This document shows positions 1-6,135 of a stretch of DNA of 6,730 bases, piece after piece. This DNA comes from Bacteroidales bacterium UBA3816. Lineage in GTDB: Bacteria > Bacteroidota > Bacteroidia > Bacteroidales > P3. The translations under genes and the position numbers were made by a program. The first letter of the stretch is position 1, and each line of letters starts with the position of its first letter. The notes beneath the pieces were generated by a model. That model was not told the DNA's origin and did no database searches. It saw nothing but the letters and a program-made list of their open reading frames with translations. The DNA lies in the NCBI GenBank assembly GCA_002368955.1, contig DFDY01000116.1, forward strand, positions 1 to 6,730, read 5' to 3'.

Positions 1-1112
1 CCGTTGGCCGCGGCCAAGGCATGGCCGTAGGCACTCACGTTGGGTTTCAACCTTCCATCGGCAGAAGGGCCGAAGGAGCTGAAACTGATATGGCGGTAGT
101 GCTCGTTGTCGGACTCGATGCCGCCCACGCAGAGCACACTGTCGGCATCGGCAGGAGTGATGATGGTCTTCCACTGGCGGCTGTCGGCCTCGTTGCCGGC
201 CGAGTTGACCACCAAGATGCCTTTGCGGGCAGCCAGATTGCCAGCCTTAGCCACATAGGAGGTGCCATCCATGTCGCGGGTGAAATAGCGTTCCTTGCCA
301 TAGCCCAACGAGCTGCTGATGAGGTTGGCCCCATGTTGGTCGGCCCGCTCCATGGCCTGCAGCCACCACACCTCTTCCTTGAAGGGCTCGGCCTCCACCT
401 CGGTGCGATAAAGCAGAAACTCCGACCCAGTGGCCAGACCCAGCTGCTGACCGTCAATAATGCCGGTGATACAGGAGAGAGTACTCAGACCGTGGCTGTT
501 CCAACCGTAGACATCGGCCTTCTTGTTGGGGAAGTTCCAAGTGTCCAGAATGCGGTTATTGTCGCGCAGGTGCTTGAAGGCATCGTGTGTGTTCACACGG
601 GGGAAACCACCGTCCAGCACGGCAATGCGGATGCCCTTGCCGTCAATGCCCTTCGCGCGGAACAATTCGCCCTGCATACGAACCAATTGGTTGGTCAGCT
701 CCGGCAATTCTTCAGTGGCAACAGCCTCCTTGGCGGCTGCTCCCTGATAGGAGGCAATCTGCATCTCGCTGGCAATGATTTGTGTGTTGCTGACGAAAGG
801 CAGCTGTTCAATCTGACTGATTTGCTCGGCGGTGGCCATCACGGCCACTGCATTCAGCCAGCGGCTCTGTCCCACCTCCTCGGTGGCAATGGCGTCAACA
901 CGACTGACATAGCTGCCGTTGAGGGGATAGTTGGTGATGTCATACAGGTCGGCACCGTTCTGCTGGTAGCGCTCGATGGCCTTGGCATCGAAATAACTAT
1001 AGGGGTCGAAAGTCACCCCCTGCTTGTCGGTGAGAAACACCCAATAGCACGACTGGCTCATGGCGGGCAAGCCGCAGAGCACAATCAGCAAAGTGATAAA
1101 AACTTTTTTCAT
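1..1112 (-). CDS. S8 family (subtilisin-like) serine protease, exported, 3' end cut by window edge
   Basis: The visible part is 370 residues from the ATG at 1112; the C-terminus lies beyond base 1. Residues 1-20 look like a signal peptide (Lys-Lys, hydrophobic core, then AMSQ). Residues about 22-113 resemble the N-terminal segment of Bacteroidota subtilases (WVFLTDK, FDPYSYF, SRWLNAVAV). The peptidase domain follows: Asp167 in IAVLDGGF, His207 in NSHG, SSSLGY at 266-271 and the oxyanion Asn307 in NSAGN. Past these come ADADSVLCVGG, SFSSFGP and KPNVSAYG, which lead up to the catalytic Ser; that residue would fall just outside the window, so completeness of the triad cannot be confirmed. The His motif reads HGL rather than the common HGT. 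The gene starts 11 bases after recO and has an A/T-rich leader with no Shine-Dalgarno site. Such proteases often carry a C-terminal T9SS sorting domain, and the nearby porZ makes that plausible, but this end is not visible. Family assignment is secure; the substrate is unknown. Confidence 0.93.
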   Translation of the reverse strand, partial: MKKVFITLLIVLCGLPAMSQSCYWVFLTDKQGVTFDPYSYFDAKAIERYQQNGADLYDITNYPLNGSYVSRVDAIATEEVGQSRWLNAVAVMATAEQISQIEQLPFVSNTQIIASEMQIASYQGAAAKEAVATEELPELTNQLVRMQGELFRAKGIDGKGIRIAVLDGGFPRVNTHDAFKHLRDNNRILDTWNFPNKKADVYGWNSHGLSTLSCITGIIDGQQLGLATGSEFLLYRTEVEAEPFKEEVWWLQAMERADQHGANLISSSLGYGKERYFTRDMDGTSYVAKAGNLAARKGILVVNSAGNEADSRQWKTIITPADADSVLCVGGIESDNEHYRHISFSSFGPSADGRLKPNVSAYGHALAAAN

Positions 1113-1123
1113 ATATTTTAGAA

Positions 1124-1858
1124 TTATTGTAATACCGTATGTAATATCTCGTGCGACTTAAAGTTGCGAAACTCTGCCAGATGCAACTGGAAGTATTCCA
1201 ACAGCCGATTGATTAATTCTGTGCGTTGAGAGAGGGTGGTCAGCGGTATCGGCCCCCCGCTGTTGACAGCCTGCAAATAGTAGTGAAGCAGCTGCGAAGT
1301 GCTCTGGTTGAGCGTATTCTCTCCTGCAAAACAGAAACGCCCACCCTGCTGGTCAAACAGGGGCTCGCGCTGGCTGTAGTTGTCCAGCGGCTCTATGCCC
1401 AGATGGCGCGACACTGTCAAGAGAAAAAGAATCGGCTGGTGCGAAAGCGTCTGCCCGTCCCCATTGAACTGCGCACTGTCCACCACATAGTCGAACAATT
1501 CCGGCATCGGCTCTTCCTCTCGCAAGGTCTTGTAGAGCAGCTCGGTCATAAAGAACCGCAGCGCGTTGTGGATGGCCTCGTCGGACATATCGTCCGACAC
1601 TACGGGTTTCTGCCCACCGTGGGGGGCAATCTCCTTCAGGTAGTTCAGCTGGGTCTTGGGATTGTTATACACCACCAAGTCCAGATAGCTCAACGGCTGC
1701 AACAGATTCTGCTTGGTACGGCTGCCCCCTTTGCGCACACCTTTGAGAATATAGGAACGCACCCCAAGCTGCCGAGTGAATATCTTGGCAATGACCGACG
1801 TTTCGGCATACTGCGTGGTGTGCAGCACTAGTGCTGGGGTGGAGAGTGTGGGTGTCAA
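1124..1858 (-). CDS. recO: DNA repair protein RecO
   Basis: RecO works in the RecFOR pathway: it anneals complementary strands and, with RecR, helps load RecA onto SSB-coated single-stranded DNA in the cytoplasm. The 244 residues match the usual family length. The N-terminal OB-fold region (about 1-80) carries family-like stretches LVLHTTQYAETS (10-21) and GVRSYILKGVRKG (32-44). A helical domain follows (about 90-155), and the C-terminus has the typical HLAEFRNFKSHEIL pattern (226-239). Only one cysteine is present (Cys176), so the four-Cys zinc site seen in some RecO proteins is absent. The start is a TTG at 1858, one base after the porZ stop. It is chosen because an in-frame TAA lies five codons upstream and no ATG is available before the conserved OB region; a GTG at codon 11 would cut into that region. 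No Shine-Dalgarno site is seen, so expression probably depends on translational coupling to porZ. Confidence 0.94.
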   Translation of the reverse strand: MTPTLSTPALVLHTTQYAETSVIAKIFTRQLGVRSYILKGVRKGGSRTKQNLLQPLSYLDLVVYNNPKTQLNYLKEIAPHGGQKPVVSDDMSDEAIHNALRFFMTELLYKTLREEEPMPELFDYVVDSAQFNGDGQTLSHQPILFLLTVSRHLGIEPLDNYSQREPLFDQQGGRFCFAGENTLNQSTSQLLHYYLQAVNSGGPIPLTTLSQRTELINRLLEYFQLHLAEFRNFKSHEILHTVLQ

Positions 1859-1859
1859 C

Positions 1860-4187
1860 TTATCTAATGATTAATATCTTAGCCACCGACCGCATGGTAC
1901 CGGCCATGTCGGAGGCAAACACATAATAGGTTCCGCTGGATACCCTGTCGCCATTGACGGTACGGCCGTTCCAAATGGCCTGACCGCCATGGGCAGTAGT
2001 GGAGTAGACCACATGTCCGCGCGTATCGGTGACATGCACCAGGGCATCGCGCATAAAGCCTTTGATAGCTATCGGCCCGTCGTAATCAGGGCGGACAGGA
2101 TTGGGGAAGGCATATATATTGGCCGAGGGATAGTTCTCGGCCACAGTGGCTGTGGAGCGGTAACTTTGCAATCCGTAGGCCGTGCCTATATATACCACGC
2201 CCGTCTCGGGATGCACTGCCACGGTGGAAATCTTGTCGGCGTATAGGGGGCTGTTGGCAGTGGTGAAATGGGCCAACTCCTCCAGGCCGTTGGCCGAGAT
2301 GAGGTAAAGGCCGTTATTGGAAGTGCCCACCCACTTGCGGTTGGCTCCGTCCACTGCCATGCAGGTGATGCCCTCGTAGGCCATCAGGTACTCGTAAATG
2401 CCATCCTCGCTGTAGAGAATGTTGCTACAGGAGACCGGGGCCTGCTCGCCACGGCCACCGTTGGCAAAGGCGCGGTAGCCGTCATAGATGACCTTGATGC
2501 CCTTGTCGGTACCGAACCAGATGTCGCCCGAGCGGTCCTGCACCATGCAGTTCACGGCGTGGGTCTCCAGTCGGCTGCCGTTGTTGGGGTTGACATATGC
2601 CATACGCCCCTCGCCGTCGTGGATATAGATTCGGTTGGCCCTGCCTGCAAACCATTTGTATCCGTACACACTGTCCCAGAGAATTTTGTCAATCTCCAAC
2701 TGCTCGTCGCGCAAACCGTTGAAGAGAGGCGAAATATCGAACGACGCCCACTCGCCGTCACGATAGCGCACAGCCAGGCCTCTATCCACCAGCGAATTGG
2801 TCACCCACAGGTTCCCCTGGCCGTCATAGGCCAGTCCCGACACGCGCATGTGCCTGTAATTGCCCGAGCGGTAGGGCGTCAAAGCCCCGTTGCTATTGGT
2901 TTCATCAAAAAGAGTCTCCACCACGTCGTCATGTATGTCCAGCACACCGTACCCCCATGCGGTGGCACTCAAGTGGTGTTTGTCTCGCGGATCCACAGCC
3001 ATGTTCAGCACATCCATAAAACGCCCCACATTGCCGCGCCCAATCGAGGACCAGTTCTTCTCTTTCAGATCATACATGGCCATTCTTCCCTCTATATACG
3101 AACCGGCATAAGTCGGCTGCTTGCCCCCCGGGCAGACATAGAGCCGCTCGGGCGTGGCAAAGAGGCTGTATACATTGTCGTCCGTCGAAGGACCTGCAGG
3201 ATGATAAGACTGCGCCTCGGCATACCCCGCGGGCATTCGCAACAGACCGCCCCACGCATGCCCCACCCAGAGGGTCCCGTCGGCATCGATGTCTGCATCC
3301 CGTGCCGACATGCCGTATTGGGGTATGCTCCTCACCACAGACAGGCAGCGGTAGTCCTCGTCGAATATCTCAATACTGTCGAAATGGTTCAGCAAGATAA
3401 ACCCATTGTGGCATCGCAGCGACTCCACGCGGCCCGTACCACGGTCCTCCCAACTTCCATCGTCATGTTGGAAGAACACCGTCATGCTGTCGGGATTGTC
3501 GTGGCAGGCGGCTGCCACCAAGCGGCCGCGGCTCACCTCCAGCGTGCGGACCGAAAGACCCACCAAGGGAGAAAGCGAGTCGCGCTGCCAAATGTCGGCA
3601 ATGCGCAGTCGGCTGCTCCCCTTCGGGGCCGAGAGCAATCCCTCCGGCGTTGCTGCCACGATAAGACTATCGGTGAAAGCCACGTCATACACAGTCGCCG
3701 CCGTGCCGTTGGGACCCAAATAATAGGTCTCTTCAATCTCTTTGCGTGCCAAGTCCACCACGACGATGCCAAATCCCGTGGCCAAATAAGCGCGGCGGTT
3801 GTTGAAACGCACATGATAAATCTTCTTGTCGCCACTGATAGAGCTGTATCGGATATCGGCAATATGGCTCACCTCACCTCCTTGGCGTATGTCCAAGGCC
3901 GAATTGGCGTAGGCCACCACCACGCTCCCCGTCTGTTCGTCGAGGGCCATGGTGCCGACACCCACATCTGTCAGCCCCGTCCGCTTGGTCAGGGGATAGG
4001 TGGCATACTCTTCGCGGTCATAGTAGAACAGAGCCATGCGGGTGGCGGCATAAACCCGTTCCTCTCCCGCACACACCTGCCGTGCCCCCACAAAGGAGTT
4101 GTGGTCGCGCCACTCCCCGATGGCCACCTGTGCCCTCGGGGACAGGCTCATCAGCATCAGCCCTAAAAAAAAGGTCAGTCTCTTCAT
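1860..4187 (-). CDS. porZ: PorZ-like T9SS component: two beta-propellers plus C-terminal sorting-type domain
   Basis: The product has 775 residues, close to the roughly 776 of Porphyromonas gingivalis PorZ. In that species PorZ sits on the cell surface in the PorU-PorV-PorQ-PorZ attachment complex, which cuts the sorting domain from T9SS cargo and attaches cargo to anionic LPS. Residues 1-20 form a signal peptide (probable cut near RAQ, 18-20). From about 25 to 680 there are repeated propeller-blade motifs of the two-component-regulator-propeller type: DGTLWVGHAWGGL (303-315), GNLWVTN (458-464), GDIWFGTDKGI (554-564), RKWVGTSNNGLYL (617-629) and VYIGTAYGL (665-673). The last 86 residues (690-775) form a small beta domain with FPNPV (694-698), WNG (739-741) and SGTYYV (751-756), like a T9SS type A C-terminal domain. 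No transmembrane, kinase or DNA-binding part is present, so it is not a hybrid sensor. It starts six bases after mreD and ends one base before recO. The alternative is another propeller protein with a sorting domain; architecture and length favour PorZ. Confidence 0.85.
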   Translation of the reverse strand: MKRLTFFLGLMLMSLSPRAQVAIGEWRDHNSFVGARQVCAGEERVYAATRMALFYYDREEYATYPLTKRTGLTDVGVGTMALDEQTGSVVVAYANSALDIRQGGEVSHIADIRYSSISGDKKIYHVRFNNRRAYLATGFGIVVVDLARKEIEETYYLGPNGTAATVYDVAFTDSLIVAATPEGLLSAPKGSSRLRIADIWQRDSLSPLVGLSVRTLEVSRGRLVAAACHDNPDSMTVFFQHDDGSWEDRGTGRVESLRCHNGFILLNHFDSIEIFDEDYRCLSVVRSIPQYGMSARDADIDADGTLWVGHAWGGLLRMPAGYAEAQSYHPAGPSTDDNVYSLFATPERLYVCPGGKQPTYAGSYIEGRMAMYDLKEKNWSSIGRGNVGRFMDVLNMAVDPRDKHHLSATAWGYGVLDIHDDVVETLFDETNSNGALTPYRSGNYRHMRVSGLAYDGQGNLWVTNSLVDRGLAVRYRDGEWASFDISPLFNGLRDEQLEIDKILWDSVYGYKWFAGRANRIYIHDGEGRMAYVNPNNGSRLETHAVNCMVQDRSGDIWFGTDKGIKVIYDGYRAFANGGRGEQAPVSCSNILYSEDGIYEYLMAYEGITCMAVDGANRKWVGTSNNGLYLISANGLEELAHFTTANSPLYADKISTVAVHPETGVVYIGTAYGLQSYRSTATVAENYPSANIYAFPNPVRPDYDGPIAIKGFMRDALVHVTDTRGHVVYSTTAHGGQAIWNGRTVNGDRVSSGTYYVFASDMAGTMRSVAKILIIR

Positions 4188-4204
4188 GGCCAGTTATTTT
4201 TTTT
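4165..4204 (-). repeat. Opposed A8 and T8 tracts flanking the mreD/porZ junction
   Basis: On the coding strand, an A8 run (4204-4197) ends mreD and a T8 run (4172-4165) lies in codons 6-8 of the porZ signal peptide. The 24 bases between them contain the mreD stop and porZ start. The runs could pair as an 8-bp A-U stem around the porZ start, and each could be a slippage site. The stem is weak and has no GC extension, so any role is speculative. Confidence 0.4.
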
Positions 4205-4709
4205 GCGGTATTACCAGAAGCTGGCAAAGCATAATCAGTGCCCAAGTAATCAACGTATTAAAAAGCATCGACAGCAAAGTCATCCAGAAGTTGCCAAAGC
4301 TGAAAGCCTCGATCAGTCCATAGGTGACACAGTAGACCAACGACATCAGCAACGCATAACCCATAAATGTCTGCACCGGCACCTCCCGCACACTAGGCGT
4401 CACAACGACCGCATCGGGGTCCCCCTGTGTCAGCATCCTATCGCCAAACAGGATGCGGGCAAAAGCCATCATCGTGCAGGTGAAGGCGTGGAAACCGGGG
4501 ATATTGCAAAACAGGTCCACCATCATGCCTGCCACGAATGCCACCAGCAGGGTGGGAATCTTGCCAAAATTAGTGGGCAGCATCAGAACCCCCAGAATAT
4601 AGACAAACGGCAGCACATAGCCACCCAAATAGACATAGTTCAGTATCAGCACCTGCAACACTATCAGGGCCAGGAAACGGAACACATTTGAAAGAATCAG
4701 TCGTGTCAT
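4194..4709 (-). CDS. mreD: Rod shape-determining protein MreD
   Basis: MreD is an integral inner-membrane protein that works with MreC in the Rod complex, which directs lateral peptidoglycan synthesis by PBP2 and RodA. The 171 residues are the usual length and almost entirely hydrophobic. Likely membrane segments are at about 5-24, 30-46, 51-71, 74-87, 114-133 and 143-166. Recognisable family features are the N-terminal FRFLALIVLQVLILNYV stretch, the acidic residue Asp65 inside GMMVDLF, and NIPGFHAF (69-76). A polar loop at about 90-112 separates the two membrane halves. The ATG overlaps the mreC stop as ATGA (4 bases shared), which indicates translational coupling. A perfect AAGGAGG lies 10 bases upstream, inside the mreC 3' end. 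The last codons form an A8 run before the TAA stop. Confidence 0.94.
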   Translation of the reverse strand: MTRLILSNVFRFLALIVLQVLILNYVYLGGYVLPFVYILGVLMLPTNFGKIPTLLVAFVAGMMVDLFCNIPGFHAFTCTMMAFARILFGDRMLTQGDPDAVVVTPSVREVPVQTFMGYALLMSLVYCVTYGLIEAFSFGNFWMTLLSMLFNTLITWALIMLCQLLVIPQKK

Positions 4710-5548
4710 TGCTGCTCGCCCTCCTTCTGCGTTCTGGCCATCAGGGAGTCCTGCTCGGCCTTGAAATGGTTGTCAATGATATACACATGGTCCAGTTTGG
4801 TAAACTCTGTGGCCAGCCGCACCTTGATAGTGTAGAAGCCGCTGCCGCTCTCGCTGGTGGCGCTCTCCACAAAGCCCACCATCACCCCCTCGGGAAAGTC
4901 GTTGGCCATGCCGCTGGTCACCACCGTGTCGTTCTTATACAGCTTATACGTCGTGGGGATATCTATCAGCGTGGCATAGCGGAAGTCGCCGCCGTCCCAC
5001 ACCAGCGAGCCGCCCGTGTTGATGCGCGGAATCTTCACACTGTTGCGGCTGTTGGAGTGCAGCACCGGCATGACCGTCGAGAAGTTGTCGGTGCCCGACA
5101 CCACCACGCCCACAATGCCTTGGGGCGAGATCACCGCCTGGTCGGGATGAATGCCCTGCAGCCGGCCCTTGTTAATCATGATATAATTGTCGCGGCGATT
5201 CCAAGAGTTCTTGACCACCTGAGCCTCGGTGTAGCTGTAACGCTGCTTATACACAGTGTCTTCACGTGTGAAAGTACGCATATTGTAGCTGATATACGAC
5301 GACTCCAGCTGAGCCCTCAGGGCCGCGTTCTCAGCTGCCAGGCGGTCGTTCTCGCTCCGCAGGCCGAAATAATCACCCACTCTCGACACCACGCCATAGC
5401 AGCGACCCGCTATGGCATTGCCCAAGTGCACCAACTTCGAGCCCTGGTAGTTGCTATTCTGCGAAATAAAAATCAATGCCACTATCTCCAAAATCAGAAA
5501 TACCAGCAAGTAGTTGAAACGCTTCAAGAAAGAAAGTAACGATTCCAC
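4706..5548 (-). CDS. mreC: Rod shape-determining protein MreC
   Basis: MreC is a bitopic inner-membrane protein whose periplasmic part activates PBP2 in the cell-elongation complex. The 280 residues show the full family layout: a short cytoplasmic start, one membrane helix (about 13-29), a coiled coil (about 62-84, with SENDRLAAENAALRAQL) and a beta-rich periplasmic region. Family motifs are NYIMINKG (121-128), QGIVGVV (143-149), SNSRNSVKI (165-173), DTVVTSG (207-213) and FPEGVMVG (218-225). The start is a GTG at 5548. In-frame codons run back only five triplets to the gmk stop, with no ATG among them, and GGGAGG lies five bases upstream of the GTG. An ATG at 5553-5551 is in another frame and closes after a few codons. 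The gene starts 12 bases after gmk and overlaps mreD by 4 bases. No mreB is visible next to it. Confidence 0.97.
   Translation of the reverse strand: MESLLSFLKRFNYLLVFLILEIVALIFISQNSNYQGSKLVHLGNAIAGRCYGVVSRVGDYFGLRSENDRLAAENAALRAQLESSYISYNMRTFTREDTVYKQRYSYTEAQVVKNSWNRRDNYIMINKGRLQGIHPDQAVISPQGIVGVVVSGTDNFSTVMPVLHSNSRNSVKIPRINTGGSLVWDGGDFRYATLIDIPTTYKLYKNDTVVTSGMANDFPEGVMVGFVESATSESGSGFYTIKVRLATEFTKLDHVYIIDNHFKAEQDSLMARTQKEGEQQ
4720..4726 (-). promoter_or_regulatory. Shine-Dalgarno-like site for mreD
   Basis: The minus strand reads AAGGAGG, a perfect complement to the core anti-Shine-Dalgarno sequence of bacterial 16S rRNA, with 10 bases between it and the mreD ATG. It lies within the mreC coding region, in the codons for QKEGEQ. 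Most Bacteroidota genes lack such sites, as do most of the other starts here, so it stands out. It may partly reflect Lys-Glu-Gly codon choice. Confidence 0.6.
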
Positions 5549-5553
5549 GGCAT

Positions 5554-5559
5554 CCTCCC
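5554..5559 (-). promoter_or_regulatory. Shine-Dalgarno-like site for mreC, supports the GTG start
   Basis: The minus strand reads GGGAGG in the 12-base gap between the gmk stop and the mreC GTG, five bases before the start codon. Because it is in non-coding sequence, codon choice cannot explain it. Its spacing supports GTG at 5548 as the mreC start. Confidence 0.65.
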
Positions 5560-5560
5560 T

Positions 5561-6133
5561 TTAACCCACACTCAGGTAGTTGTTAATCACCTGCTGTGTC
5601 CTGTCCACAGCCTCTTCCAGCACGTCGTTCACAATCGTCACATCGAACTGTGGGGCCTTCTCCAGCTCCGCAGCACTGCGGGCCAGGCGTTTGGTGATGG
5701 CCTCCTCGCTCTCGGTGCCGCGGCTGCGCAGCCGCCTCTCCAACACCTCCACGCTGGGGGGCATCACAAACAGGGCCAGTGCGTCGGGGCCGAAATACTT
5801 CTTAATGTTCATGCCGCCGTTCACGTCCACGTCAAAGATAATCACGTGGCCGTTATCCCAAATGCGGTCAATCTCTGACTTCAAGGTGCCGTAGTACACG
5901 CCGGCATACACCTCCTCCCATTCCAAAAACCGACCCTCTGCCACGCGGTGGGCAAACTCCTCGGGGCTGAGGAAATAATAGTCCACCCCGTCGCGCTCCC
6001 CTTCGCGGGGCTGGCGGCTGGTGGCCGAAATGGAGAACTCAAAACAGTCAAAACGTTTCAGAATCTCCCTGATGATAGTAGTCTTGCCACTGCCCGACGG
6101 GGCCGAAAAAAGAATTGCCTTGCGGTTGTCCAT
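5561..6133 (-). CDS. gmk: Guanylate kinase
   Basis: Gmk transfers phosphate from ATP to GMP to give GDP, an essential cytoplasmic step toward GTP and dGTP. The 190 residues are the usual length for the short bacterial form. The P-loop is SAPSGSGKTT at 10-19, with Lys17 as the phosphate-binding residue. The GMP-binding lid region is SATSRQPREGERDGVDYYF (36-54), including Ser36, Arg40, Arg43 and Tyr52/Tyr53. Further GMP-site elements are FLEWEEV (69-75), YYGT (80-83) and FDVDVNGG (100-107). The adenine/lid segment contains ERRLRSRGTESEE (131-143) and KRLARSAAEL (147-156). The ATG at 6133 is two bases after the stop of the upstream gene and no Shine-Dalgarno site precedes it. Nothing appears missing or damaged. 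Confidence 0.98.
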   Translation of the reverse strand: MDNRKAILFSAPSGSGKTTIIREILKRFDCFEFSISATSRQPREGERDGVDYYFLSPEEFAHRVAEGRFLEWEEVYAGVYYGTLKSEIDRIWDNGHVIIFDVDVNGGMNIKKYFGPDALALFVMPPSVEVLERRLRSRGTESEEAITKRLARSAAELEKAPQFDVTIVNDVLEEAVDRTQQVINNYLSVG

Positions 6134-6135
6134 AA

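Noticed and set aside
21..1121. 366-codon plus-strand open frame opposite the protease
   Set aside because: The minus strand encodes a clear subtilase with Asp, His and Asn active-site motifs; the plus frame has no recognisable features.
1113..1123. A/T-rich gap before the protease as a promoter
   Set aside because: Eleven bases cannot hold both a -33 and a -7 element, and no clear motif extends into the recO end; it is more likely a Bacteroidota-style A-rich leader.
2268..4166. 632-codon plus-strand open frame opposite the porZ-like gene
   Set aside because: It is codon-register antisense of a well-supported gene; the translation is rich in His, Val and Ala with no domain, signal or start context. 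It follows from codon bias.
1860..4187. Hybrid two-component sensor assignment suggested by the propeller motifs
   Set aside because: There is no transmembrane helix after the signal peptide and no kinase, receiver or AraC-type domain; a C-terminal sorting-type domain is present instead.
4018..4245. Minus-strand 75-codon frame spanning the mreD/porZ junction
   Set aside because: It overlaps the mreD end and porZ start out of frame; both of those are well supported, and this frame has no family features.
4688..5539. 283-codon plus-strand open frame opposite mreC
   Set aside because: MreC is unmistakable on the minus strand, and this frame is its codon-aligned complement.
5551..5553. ATG five bases upstream of the mreC GTG
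   Set aside because: It is in a different frame and closes within about ten codons; the GTG is in frame with the full MreC protein.
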